Assembly (NCBI GenBank): GCA_047616325.1
Contig: JBLHGN010000119.1
Span: forward strand, 1 to 10,219
DNA length: 10,219 nt
Reading direction: 5' to 3'
Source of the DNA: JBLHGN01 sp047616325
GTDB lineage: Bacteria; Pseudomonadota; Gammaproteobacteria; Pseudomonadales; Cellvibrionaceae
Part shown: piece after piece, positions 1 through 7,210 of the stretch
Layout: each line of letters opens with the position of its first letter
How positions within the stretch are numbered: position 1 is the first letter of the stretch
Made by a program: the position numbers and the translations under genes
The notes under the pieces: model-generated
What the model saw: the letters and a program-made list of their open reading frames with translations, nothing else
Databases searched by the model: none
What the model was told of the DNA's origin: nothing

Positions 1-85
1 ATTTAGTCGCAGCCATCAAAGCCCCCCGTACCTTCCGACGCGCGCGCCAGAAATGCAGTCGACAAGGTTGTTGTAAAATGCCTTA
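1..85. other. Unassigned flank left of the ISAzo13-like element
   Basis: No gene is recognised here. The stretch is GC-richer than the element that follows. On the minus strand it is open down to a TAA at 3-5, ending in a Gly/Asp-rich peptide (GGFDGCD). If the ISAzo13-like element is removed, this frame stays open for about 34 codons across the former insertion site into 1189-1210. It could be the tail of a broken gene or chance. Confidence 0.3.
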
Positions 86-111
86 GGAACGTGCACGAAA
101 TATCATCCGGA
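86..111 (+). repeat. Left terminal inverted repeat of the ISAzo13-like element
   Basis: It begins GGAACGTGCACGAAATATCA. The reverse complement of the right end reads GGAACGTGCATGAAATAACG and continues TCCGGA, as here. The two arms match at 23 of 26 positions, differing at 96, 103 and 105. Confidence 0.85.
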
Positions 112-164
112 TTCCAATAGGCTATGATTTGAAGTAAAATTCTATTTTTTGGGGGAAATGCTAA

Positions 165-1108
165 ATGAGTTCCCACTATTGTGAAGAGCACGAAGAAGAA
201 ATGGCTGATTTCTAGACAGCTTGCCTGAAAGGGATCGTCGACGTTATGCAGCCGTTGAGGCGAAGAAAATTGGACATGGAGGTACCACATATATTTGTTC
301 GTTATTTGGCTGTGATGATAAAACGGTTAAAAAAGGCATGCTGGATCTTCATGATGATGAAGCACTTCAGCAGGCGAGTGTCCGAGCACCCGGAGGGGGT
401 AGAAAAAAGCTAATAGAGGCGATGCCTGATATAAATAAAGCGTTTCTCGACGTATTGTCAACTCATACAGCGGGAGATCCAATGGATGACAAAGTGAAAT
501 GGACGGCTTTGAGTCGGTCGGAAATATCCAATGCACTAAAAAAAGGATTTAGAGTAAGTCGTAATATTGTGAGGCAGCAGCTTAAGAATCACGGATATGT
601 TAAGCGTAAACCCAGTAAGAATAGAAGTACTGGGGAATATAAAGAAAGAGACCGTTAGTTTAAAAAGATCAATCGGCTGAGATCTAAACTTGAACGAGAA
701 GGCAACCCGATTATTAGTATTGATGTAAAAAAGAAGGAAAAACTCGGTAATCTCTATCGTGATGGTCAAGTGTACTGCCTGGAAGTCGAGATAGTTTATG
801 ACCATGACTTCACCCATTTGGTAGACGGCAGCGCTGTGCCCCGTGAGATTTACGATTTACAGCACAATGATGCCATGATCAATATAGGTGTTAGCGCTGA
901 GACCAGTGAGTTTGCTTGTGATTCAATTAAGCTTTGGTGGGAATCTGTTAGGCTTCAACGCTATAGTAATGCGACTGCAATTTTGATATTGGTAGATGGT
1001 GGCGGAAGTAACTCCAGCAGTCGTCATGTATTTAAAGAAGCACTTCAGCAGCTTGCAAATGAAATTGGAATTGAAATTCGAATGGCTCATTGCCCACCTT
1101 ATTTTTGA
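165..1108 (+). pseudogene. ISAzo13-family transposase, frameshifted, amber-interrupted, C-terminus missing
   Basis: A DDE transposase relic. The likely original start is ATG at 165, preceded by GGGGG at 151-155. This frame reads MSSHYCEEHEEEMADF and hits TAG at 213. The frame starting CTA at 212 continues as LDSLPERDRRRYAAVEAKK, which suits the family N-terminus, so one base was probably lost near 212. The second frame then holds a helix-turn-helix-like region, the GGGRKK segment (391-408), GDPMDDKVKW, and an in-frame TAG at 656-658 in RDR-stop-FKKIN, where relatives usually have Gln. After it come ISIDVKKKEKLG (first catalytic Asp at 722-724) and VDGGGSN (second Asp at 995-997). The protein ends CPPYF-TGA at 1108, where relatives continue into a KWN-IEH motif carrying the catalytic Glu, so that residue is absent. 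The family call rests on recalled motif order. Three independent lesions make it non-functional. Confidence 0.85.
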
Positions 1109-1159
1109 TCAGGTATTGGGGAAATTAAATTATAAAGTGAGACCGGCCACTTCGTAAAT

Positions 1160-1185
1160 TCCGGACGTTATTTCATGCACGTTCC
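1160..1185 (-). repeat. Right terminal inverted repeat of the ISAzo13-like element
   Basis: Inverted partner of 86-111, ending TGCACGTTCC on the plus strand and followed by TTA, the same triplet that precedes the left repeat. Confidence 0.85.
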
Positions 1186-1261
1186 TTAGTGCGGCCTTAA
1201 GTAGACGCCCACCTCAACGACTTAGCCAATTATCACCAAATTCTCTGGCCCTAATAGTAAA

Positions 1262-2689
1262 CTACGTGGCGTAACTTGATGCTAGGTGTCTTTTTGCGAT
1301 GCTATTAAAGCGCCAAACAAGCATGGCACCTGTGGTGAATAAGCCTATCACCAAGCCCAGCCAAAACCCTTCTGCATGCCAGGGGTGGCCAAACCAGTCG
1401 GTCATGGCCAGTGTGTACCCTATGGGCAAACTAAAGCACCAAAACGAAAATATCATTATTAACATGCATACGCGCGTATCTTTGTAGCCGCGCAGTACGC
1501 CGGCCGCAGTTACTTGCAGCACATCGCCCAATTGAAAAAAAGCCGCATAGCTAAGCAGTGTTGCAGCCATTGCCACAACTTCGGGATTTTCGCTGTAAAG
1601 GGAGGCGATGTTGCTGCGAAAAAAGAACAGCATAAGTGCACTCACAAGCCCATACACAATGGCAAAAACAAACCCCAGGTGCGCGGTAAAACGCGCTTCT
1701 TGTGTCTGTTGGGCGCCCACCAAGAACCCCACTCGCACCGTTAAAGCCATGCTTAAACTGAGAGGCACCATAAATACCAGCGCAGAAAAGTTGAGCGCAA
1801 TTTGGTGGGCCGCAACCACGGTGGGGCCTAGAGAGGCGAGAAATAAGGCAATAACGCCAAACATACTGGATTCAACAAAGTAGGAAAACCCGATCGGCAA
1901 GCCTACTTTTAGTAGTGACTTGTGTGTCGGCCAGTGAGGCGGGTGGAAGTTTTTTAGAAGGTGAAAGGGGGCATAGGATTTCTTTGCGAAAACAACCGCT
2001 GCCATAAACAAAAACATCACCCAAAATGATATTGCACTTGCCCAGCCACAGCCCACGCCGCCCATTTCAGGGAAGCCAAATTTGCCAAATATGAGTAAGT
2101 AATTGAGCGGTATATTTACTGCCAAGGCAACCACGCTTGCTACTACGGCGGGACGGGTGAGTGAAAGTCCATCGCTAAAAAAGCGCAATACATTAAAACC
2201 CAATACCGCCGGTAGCCCTAAGGCCATCGCGCGCACGTAGCCGCTGGCGATAGGTTGGGTCGCCACGTCAACCTGAATTAATTCAAGCAGTTGCGGCATG
2301 TAAAAGCCGAGGATAAACACCAGCGGAGAAAAAGCCAGTGCCTGCATCATGCTCTGTTGAACGTACTTGGCGACGGGAGCGACATTGTTTGAACCGTGAA
2401 ATTGCGCTACGGTAGGCATAAGCGACGAAAGAATTCCCAGCAAAAACATAAATACTGGAAACCAAATGCTGCCGCCAATGGCCACTCCGGAAAGATCGGC
2501 GGCACTGTAGCGTCCCGCCATCATCGTATCCACCACCATCACCGAAATTTGTAAAAGTTGGACTACCACCATGGGGGTGCCAATGGTGTTCAATACCCTT
2601 GTCTCGATAGCTATTCGGGTGCCGAGTGGCGCTTTGGGGTTTACAAGAACCTGTTCTGGGGAGGGTTTGCTGCTGGCGGGTTGATCCAT
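1262..2689 (-). CDS. MATE-family (NorM-type) multidrug/cation antiporter
   Basis: A 475-residue inner-membrane protein of the multidrug and toxic compound extrusion family, which expels cationic drugs or metabolites in exchange for Na+ or H+. The length fits NorM homologues (about 455-480). About twelve hydrophobic segments form two six-helix halves. Signature pieces are VDTMMAGRYSAADL (Asp54, like the helix-1 Asp of NorM), MPTVAQFHG near 91-99, FVESSMFG (Glu273), VVAAHQIALNFSALVFMVP near 291-309, and QLGDVLQVTAAGVLRGYKDT (Asp389). Glu273 and Asp389 line up with known NorM cation-site acids. The first 20 residues are a polar cytosolic extension. ATG at 2687-2689 is the only good start, because the next Met is residue 40, but the upstream bases show no clear Shine-Dalgarno. 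It ends in TAG, is transcribed alone and points toward the ISAzo13-like element 76 bp downstream. The actual substrate cannot be read from sequence. Confidence 0.95.
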   Translation of the reverse strand: MDQPASSKPSPEQVLVNPKAPLGTRIAIETRVLNTIGTPMVVVQLLQISVMVVDTMMAGRYSAADLSGVAIGGSIWFPVFMFLLGILSSLMPTVAQFHGSNNVAPVAKYVQQSMMQALAFSPLVFILGFYMPQLLELIQVDVATQPIASGYVRAMALGLPAVLGFNVLRFFSDGLSLTRPAVVASVVALAVNIPLNYLLIFGKFGFPEMGGVGCGWASAISFWVMFLFMAAVVFAKKSYAPFHLLKNFHPPHWPTHKSLLKVGLPIGFSYFVESSMFGVIALFLASLGPTVVAAHQIALNFSALVFMVPLSLSMALTVRVGFLVGAQQTQEARFTAHLGFVFAIVYGLVSALMLFFFRSNIASLYSENPEVVAMAATLLSYAAFFQLGDVLQVTAAGVLRGYKDTRVCMLIMIFSFWCFSLPIGYTLAMTDWFGHPWHAEGFWLGLVIGLFTTGAMLVWRFNSIAKRHLASSYAT

Positions 2690-2954
2690 GGTTTATGGCT
2701 AACTGTCTAATTCTGGGCAAAGTGGGCAAAGGCGAAAAGTTACGCTGCTTAGATGATAGTTATTTTATAGGGCTGCGTCGCCCATTAATTGATGACGCAT
2801 GGTTGGAGTGGCCTATATATTCCAGCAATTCACAGCCTCTCGGGTACCGCCAACTTGGTGCTAGCGGGGTGTTTTGTGTTGTTTTTCGTGCCATACATGG
2901 GTTCTTACGATCGTGTGTTAAAAAACTGGGCCAATAAAGACTAAAAAGCGTCAA

Positions 2955-2966
2955 ATTTGCGCAAAT
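2955..2966. promoter_or_regulatory. 12-bp perfect palindrome, possible operator
   Basis: ATTTGCGCAAAT is a perfect palindrome 14 bp upstream of the candidate -35 box of the DUF349 gene. Its place is suitable for a dimeric regulator, but I cannot match it to a known binding site. Confidence 0.3.
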
Positions 2967-2970
2967 AGGA

Positions 2971-2987
2971 ATTTAAACAGTTCAAAT
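2971..2987. promoter_or_regulatory. Imperfect palindrome overlapping the candidate -35 box
   Basis: ATTTAAAC-A-GTTCAAAT has arms matching at 7 of 8 positions around one central base. It overlaps the -35 element at 2981-2986, so a bound protein could block polymerase. The sequence is AT-rich and may be fortuitous. Confidence 0.25.
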
Positions 2988-3009
2988 ATAGAGCAAGTCT
3001 TTGTATGAT
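2981..3009 (+). promoter_or_regulatory. Candidate sigma70-type promoter for the DUF349 gene
   Basis: TTCAAA (2981-2986) and TATGAT (3004-3009) are separated by exactly 17 bp. The -10 matches 5 of 6 consensus bases and the -35 matches 4 of 6. It would give a leader of about 140 nt before ATG 3158. Confidence 0.5.
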
Positions 3010-3157
3010 CTACCACCCTTGTTGTGACCGCTGACATTGCCCGGCAAGTATTCACTTTGTTCGCTCGCGCCTATGCTGGGTTGCTAAGTGGAATTCTAAT
3101 CACTCTATCCAGGTGCAAGTCGATTGCTCCTTGGGATCCATAATAAAGAAGATAACT

Positions 3158-6100
3158 ATGAAACTAATTCGCCAGCTTTTCGGGAAAAAAAGTCCCGTTG
3201 TTGACCAGTCACAAGATAAGCGCACTAAAGCGAAGGACAAAGGCGCGAGGAGTGCGGCTGATATCGCCGAGCAACTTAGTGCGGTAAAAGCTCACCCACA
3301 ATCCACACTCGAAGCGCTTGTGGGTGGCACCGAAGGAGATCCGCAAAATATTGCAGTGCGCGTGGCGGCGCTTAAGCAACTGCCTTATGCAACGGTCATT
3401 TGGAATAAGGTCTTAACTGGGCCGGCAGCCTTAGAAAAAGCGGCGGTGCAGCATTTGGCAAGTCTAGTCGACAGTGAACAAGTGGCGGCTGCACAGTTAA
3501 TACAAGATATAAAACAAACCGAAAAGCTGTTGGCGATAGCTGGCCACTGTAAAAATAGAGATTTGCAGAATTTGGTGCTCGGTGCAGTGAACAGTGAAGA
3601 GGAATTGGCTCATCTTTGCGCCAATGCAAACTCAGCTATAGTAAGAAAAACCATAGCCGAACGAATAGAAAAAACTGAACTGTTGCGAGAGCTGTTAAAA
3701 ACACTCAAGCATAAAGATAAAAATGCTTACCGAATTATTAAAAGTAAACTGGATGCTCGCAAAGCAGAAGAAGATGCTAGAAGCGAATTAGCCGCCCTCG
3801 CAGGTGAGGTGTGTGAAGAAATAGAACAGCACAGCAAACGTGCCCATGAAAAAGATTATGAGGCGCGACTGGAAAGATTCAATCGTCATTGGCGCGAGGT
3901 GGTAGAGCATGCCCCAGAGGCTGAAATAAGGCGTTATACAAATGCGCTTGCGCTATGTGAGGGTGTTCTAAGTCAGTACAATGAGGCTATGCTGAAGAAA
4001 GCCAAGCAAAGCGAGACTCAGCCAGAGAAGGCTGAGGAGCTTGAAATAGCTGTTAATGCAGATGAAGACCTCACGCAATGCTTAGGCCGCTTGTGGAAAT
4101 GCTTAAACGAGCTCTATAATCTGCAAGATAATGACGCAAGATTCATATCGGATGTGCTTAAAAATGTCGAGGCTGTTAAAACGCAATGGCTTGACTTTGC
4201 TAGTACCGCAAAAGTATCTGAAACGCTTAACAAGCAACATTTAATATTAACAAGAGCTTTGGATAAAGTTTTTGCGGACTATCCAGAGCGTGGCTCTTTA
4301 ATGGCCTGCCGTAATCGCTTATTCAGAGAAGAGGGCTGTGAGCAGGAGCGAGAAAAAGACATTCGATATTTGCGTGATGTTCTCAACCCGGTAAAAACCC
4401 TAGGCGAGTATATGCCTGCACAATTTGAGCTCGGTGAATGTGTAGTTCAGGCTCAGGCCATACTCAAAAAAATTAGTGAAAATAAAAAACTGCAACAGCA
4501 GCAGCGTCAAAGTTTAGAGCGCGTGATGTCGGGTTTAATCCGCAAGGGAAATGCCGCTGTCGATCAGGGGCACTTAAAGCAAGCCCTTGGTATTCGCCAC
4601 TCAGTGGAGGAAAAACTGGTTGAATTTGGCGCGTTGCCAACGCATCTTGCCACTCAGTTTGAACGGCTTGACGAAGGCACACAAAAGCTTATCGATTGGC
4701 AGGCATACGCTGTTGTTCCCAAAAAAGAAGCGCTTGTTAGATCTATGGAGGCTCTGGTGGGGATGGCAATACCCGCAGACGCCTTGGCCACGAAAATCAA
4801 AAACCTACAAGACGAATGGAAAGAACTGAATCAGAGCGGAAAAGACCGCCAAGAGGGGTTGTGGCAACAGTTTAGCGACGCCGCGGATAAAGCGTATGAA
4901 CCGTGCAAAGTATATTTTCAAGCACTAGCGGAGACGCGACAAGGCAACCTAGAAAAGCGTCGAACACTGGTTAAGCAATTGCAAGACTACTGCAGTGACA
5001 ACGACTGGGAGAATGCCGATTGGGCGCAAGTAGAAAAGGTGCTGCGTGCTGCGCGACCGGAATTCCATTCATATTCTCCTGTAGAGCGCACAAGCAATAA
5101 GCCCTTGTTGGCGGCGTTTGAACAAGCCATGACCAATATTCAGGAAAAGCTAGAATCTGAATTTAGTAAAAACATGGCTGCCAAGGAGCAGATAATTCAG
5201 CAGGCAGTAAAACTTAATGAAATTGCCGATGTAAATCAAGCAATAGACACAGCAAAACGTTTACAGGCGCAGTGGAAAAAAGCTGGACGCTGTGCTTACA
5301 AAGACAATGAAAAGTTGTGGAAGCGTTTTAGAGCACAGTGCGACGGTGTATTCACCAGAAAGGACAGCGTAGAAAAAGAACGTAAACAAGTGTTAAGCCA
5401 GCAACTGGACATCGCCAACGGTCTGGTGAAAAAGTTGGAAGATTTGTTGGCACTTTCTGGTGACGACTTTCTTACGGCCCGAGCGGAAAAAGACGCCATA
5501 GTCAAGGAGTTTGGCAGTGTAGGCGAATTACCTCATCAAGCCGCCACTAGTCTACAAAAGACTTTTGCTAAATTACTGGATATATTCGGAGATCAAACTA
5601 AAAAACAATTACAAAATATTGAAGCGCAAAGTTGGCTCAAGCTATTTGAAATTAATGAGGAAATAAATACCTATGCCAATGTTAAGGCTAATATCGATTC
5701 CGACGAAACTTTATTAAAAGCTAATTTGGGAGAAATAACGTCTAGCATAGATTCAGTGGCCAAATGGCAAGAAGGTAGCCTCTCAGTAATTAAAGGAAAA
5801 TTAGATGAGGTGAGCTCACAGGAAGTTGGGCAAGTTGTAATACATTCGCAACGTGCAGCCAATAAGACGGGAACTAAGAATGAGCTTGAAAGTTCGGGCG
5901 GTCAAAAGGGTGTTTTAGAGTCGTTGAGATTGTTATGTGTGCGTGCCGAGATATTGGCTGGCAAAGAATCGCCCAGTGAGGATAAGGATCTTCGTATGAG
6001 CTATCAGGTAGGTTTACTGCAAAAGGGGCTTGGTGGTGCTAAAGCTGTAATGAATGCCAATAGTGCGCTTAGCTTAGCGCTCGAATGGGTGGCGGTGGAG

Positions 6101-6166
6101 CCGGTAGAGAATAGTATTTACTCCGCGTTATTCTCGCGCTTTCACTTGTCTTGGAAAACCTTATAG
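3158..6166 (+). CDS. DUF349 domain-containing large helical protein of unknown function
   Basis: A 1002-residue, soluble, highly charged and largely alpha-helical protein with no signal peptide or membrane segment. The start is ATG 3158 (MKLIRQLFGKKSP), preceded by AAGAAGA. A GTG at 3113 would add 15 residues but lacks a ribosome binding site and does not look like the family N-terminus. Residues about 40-210 resemble a HEAT-like helical array, followed by coiled-coil-prone stretches. Three DUF349-like units occur near 525-590 (LQDEWKELNQSG, then LWQQFSDAADKAY), 590-650, and 670-740 (LQAQWKKAGRC, then LWKRFRAQCDGVF). The C-terminus near 925-1002 has LCVRAEILAGKESPSEDKDLRMSYQ, a segment I recall as conserved in gammaproteobacterial homologues. 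Monocistronic, ending in TAG 43 bp before a strong terminator. The family has no established biochemical role that I can cite, and I do not propose one. Confidence 0.9.
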   Translation: MKLIRQLFGKKSPVVDQSQDKRTKAKDKGARSAADIAEQLSAVKAHPQSTLEALVGGTEGDPQNIAVRVAALKQLPYATVIWNKVLTGPAALEKAAVQHLASLVDSEQVAAAQLIQDIKQTEKLLAIAGHCKNRDLQNLVLGAVNSEEELAHLCANANSAIVRKTIAERIEKTELLRELLKTLKHKDKNAYRIIKSKLDARKAEEDARSELAALAGEVCEEIEQHSKRAHEKDYEARLERFNRHWREVVEHAPEAEIRRYTNALALCEGVLSQYNEAMLKKAKQSETQPEKAEELEIAVNADEDLTQCLGRLWKCLNELYNLQDNDARFISDVLKNVEAVKTQWLDFASTAKVSETLNKQHLILTRALDKVFADYPERGSLMACRNRLFREEGCEQEREKDIRYLRDVLNPVKTLGEYMPAQFELGECVVQAQAILKKISENKKLQQQQRQSLERVMSGLIRKGNAAVDQGHLKQALGIRHSVEEKLVEFGALPTHLATQFERLDEGTQKLIDWQAYAVVPKKEALVRSMEALVGMAIPADALATKIKNLQDEWKELNQSGKDRQEGLWQQFSDAADKAYEPCKVYFQALAETRQGNLEKRRTLVKQLQDYCSDNDWENADWAQVEKVLRAARPEFHSYSPVERTSNKPLLAAFEQAMTNIQEKLESEFSKNMAAKEQIIQQAVKLNEIADVNQAIDTAKRLQAQWKKAGRCAYKDNEKLWKRFRAQCDGVFTRKDSVEKERKQVLSQQLDIANGLVKKLEDLLALSGDDFLTARAEKDAIVKEFGSVGELPHQAATSLQKTFAKLLDIFGDQTKKQLQNIEAQSWLKLFEINEEINTYANVKANIDSDETLLKANLGEITSSIDSVAKWQEGSLSVIKGKLDEVSSQEVGQVVIHSQRAANKTGTKNELESSGGQKGVLESLRLLCVRAEILAGKESPSEDKDLRMSYQVGLLQKGLGGAKAVMNANSALSLALEWVAVEPVENSIYSALFSRFHLSWKTL

Positions 6167-6208
6167 GATTTCCTTGTTATAGAGTTTAGGTGTCAATTGC
6201 TGAACAAT

Positions 6209-6238
6209 AAAAAAGGCCGATAATTATCGGCCTTTTTT
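6209..6238. terminator. Bidirectional rho-independent terminator
   Basis: A perfect hairpin: AAAAAAGGCCGAT and ATCGGCCTTTTTT around a short AT centre. The GC-rich stem is flanked by A6 and T6, so it can stop transcription from both the DUF349 gene (plus) and the small gene at 6257-6490 (minus). Confidence 0.95.
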
Positions 6239-6256
6239 GTGTCGGAGACAGCTTAC

Positions 6257-6490
6257 TTATTCAGCCGCTTTTTCTTCAGTTGCTTCAGCGGCAACTTCTT
6301 CTGCTGCAGCTGGTTCTTGAACTCCGGGCTCTTCAACTTTAGGAGCCGGAGCCTTTAAGAGCTCTTCTTTACGTAAAATGGCCACTTTGTCTTCGCCATT
6401 AACCCACACACCACCAGCTTTGCGAACGGCATAACGCGTGTCGTTGCGCAAAAAGATCGTGTACTCGGCTGTTTTTTTAACCTGTTTCAT
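6257..6490 (-). CDS. Conserved small protein with acidic Ala/Glu/Pro tail, function unknown
   Basis: 77 residues. The N-terminal 45 or so form a compact basic unit (MKQVKKTAEYTIFLRNDTRY, then AVRKAGGVWVNGEDKVAILR) that reads like a small beta-rich fold. It resembles unnamed small proteins I recall from Pseudomonas and relatives. Residues about 50-77 are a low-complexity Ala/Glu/Pro/Val tail with many acidic residues, likely disordered. The start at 6488-6490 is supported by a strong ribosome binding site, AAAGGAAAGG, with suitable spacing. It is convergent with the DUF349 gene and shares its terminator, so it is a separate transcription unit. There is no signal peptide or transmembrane helix. 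The role is unknown; an acidic tail on a basic core could suit nucleic-acid or ribosome association, but that is speculation. Confidence 0.85.
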   Translation of the reverse strand: MKQVKKTAEYTIFLRNDTRYAVRKAGGVWVNGEDKVAILRKEELLKAPAPKVEEPGVQEPAAAEEVAAEATEEKAAE

Positions 6491-6730
6491 ATGCCTTTCC
6501 TTTATACATTAAGGGGGAGTGCTCGTTTGAGCGGAGCGGTATTGTAGGGCTTACAAGGAACAATTGCCAGAAGCTAGTCGGTAATTTGGTGTCGTTATTT
6601 TGTGTTTCTGTGAGACGCATTCTGCATTTCTATGTGTGCGATTGTGCTATTCCTATCTTATTGATATATGTGAATATTCTGTAGGCTTGTCCTATGAACG
6701 CAAACGAGGGCTGAATTTGCCCTTACTGTC
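6491..6730. other. Intergenic stretch before the transposase relic
   Basis: 240 bp with no supported gene. Apart from the leader and possible promoter of the 77-residue gene I see only AT-rich, probably decayed sequence. The outer end of the transposon relic should lie here, but no inverted-repeat partner is visible in the window. Confidence 0.5.
6541..6569 (-). promoter_or_regulatory. Weak candidate promoter for the 77-residue protein gene
   Basis: On the minus strand TACAAT (complement of 6541-6546, 5 of 6 to the -10 consensus) lies 17 bp after TGGCAA (complement of 6564-6569, a poor -35). It is about 50 bp upstream of the start codon. The weak -35 makes this tentative. Confidence 0.3.
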
Positions 6731-7196
6731 TCACGCTGCCTGCTTTTTGAGCAACTTCTGCGGTAAATTGGGCATCTTGAACAGCCTAGCCATACGCCTC
6801 GGGTATTTCTGCCATCTTGCTTTATTTTCCTTCTCTTGTTGATGGACTAGCTTTATATCAATATCTACTAATCGTTCAATCAGGTTAGATTTTCCACTCA
6901 GCAGCAGTTCCATATAATCTGGCTTGTCAAGATTTCTGATTAGCGGTGTATCGGCGAGCATAGCCTTATTCAAATTTTTTGCCCTGTTTTTGTCGTTCAC
7001 CTTTCTTTGGATAACGAAAAGATTGCTCCATGTTATTGTTCGTACGTTAAGGCTGAATGATAACTTCACCATCAGGTGTTTTTATTGTAATGGGTGCAGC
7101 GAACAGTCTATCCCAATACTTCTCGAATTGTTGAATCATTTTTTTATAGGAAATATTTTTTTCGACCAATGTTTGTACTTGGCGAATTCAACCTAT
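6731..7196 (-). pseudogene. C-terminal remnant of a DDE-type transposase, family not identified
   Basis: The minus strand reads RQVQTLVEKNISYKKMIQQF, then EKYWDRLFAAPITIKTPDGE and VIIQP, then TAA (7047-7049), then RTNNNMEQSFRYPKKGERQK. At the A6 run (plus T6 at 6975-6980) the frame shifts by one base and continues NLNKAMLADTPLIRNLDKPD and MELLLSGKSNLIERL to a TGA at 6731-6733. The order IQP-Q-RTNN-MEQ-FR, a basic stretch, then MLADTPLI-NL recalls the tail of a transposase family in which MEQ carries the last catalytic Glu. I cannot name the family. A TGA at 7188-7190, a Gln-to-TAA change and the frameshift show decay. The N-terminal part is missing: the remnant stops at the IS30 boundary and does not resume on its other side. 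The protein tail (ARWQKYPRRMARLFKMP) is strongly basic. Confidence 0.6.
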
Positions 7197-7208
7197 AAGT
7201 GCACCACC
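7197..7208 (+). repeat. IS30 inverted repeat, left
   Basis: AAGTGCACCACC, an exact inverted copy of 8249-8260. The transposase stop codon lies 3 bp inside it. Confidence 0.8.
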
Positions 7209-7210
7209 CA

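Larger units (their letters stand above)
86..1185 (+). mobile_element. ISAzo13-like insertion sequence, internally deleted
   Basis: About 1.1 kb bounded by near-perfect inverted repeats at 86-111 and 1160-1185. The flanking TTA at 83-85 and TTA at 1186-1188 fit a 3-bp target duplication. The only gene inside is a broken ISAzo13-type transposase. Only about 50 bp separates the end of the readable coding region from the right repeat, although the protein still lacks its C-terminal part, so the element has an internal deletion. The match continues weakly outside the chosen ends (C at 82, G at 1189). A slightly larger element, 82-1189 flanked by TGC, is therefore also possible. Confidence 0.8.
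2690..3157. other. Divergent intergenic region between the MATE and DUF349 genes
   Basis: 468 bp with no convincing gene. The short open frames lack recognisable motifs and ribosome binding sites. It must carry the promoters of both flanking genes. On the plus strand there is a good sigma70-like pair at 2981-3009 with two palindromes next to it. On the minus strand only a weak -10-like TATAAA (complement of 2764-2769), without a fair -35, could serve the MATE gene. Confidence 0.6.

Noticed and set aside
200..220. Programmed frameshift in the ISAzo13-like transposase
   Set aside because: No slippery heptamer is present, and the gene has two further inactivating lesions.
2626..2954. Overlapping open frames in the MATE start and upstream region as genes
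   Set aside because: They are out-of-frame with no motifs, ribosome binding sites or sensible composition.
3113..3157. GTG start for the DUF349 gene at 3113
   Set aside because: It has no ribosome binding site, and the extra 15 residues precede a typical MKLIRQLFGKK N-terminus with its own AAGAAGA.
6609..6734. GTGAGAC/GTCTCAC inverted pair as ends of a small element
   Set aside because: The match is only 7 bp, with no target duplication or longer homology.
6600..6842. 80-codon plus-strand open frame antisense to the transposase relic
   Set aside because: It is Cys/Phe/Leu-rich, has no ribosome binding site, and is the complement of a recognisable coding remnant.
7075..7095. IS3 left end at TGTTTTT (7077-7083)
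   Set aside because: Only seven bases agree with the right end, and they lie inside the conserved KTPDGE coding segment of the minus-strand transposase relic.
7091..7196. Plus-strand frame left of IS30 as the missing OrfA N-terminus
   Set aside because: The frame is open into orfA, but its residues do not resemble IS3 OrfA, and the opposite strand reads as transposase sequence.
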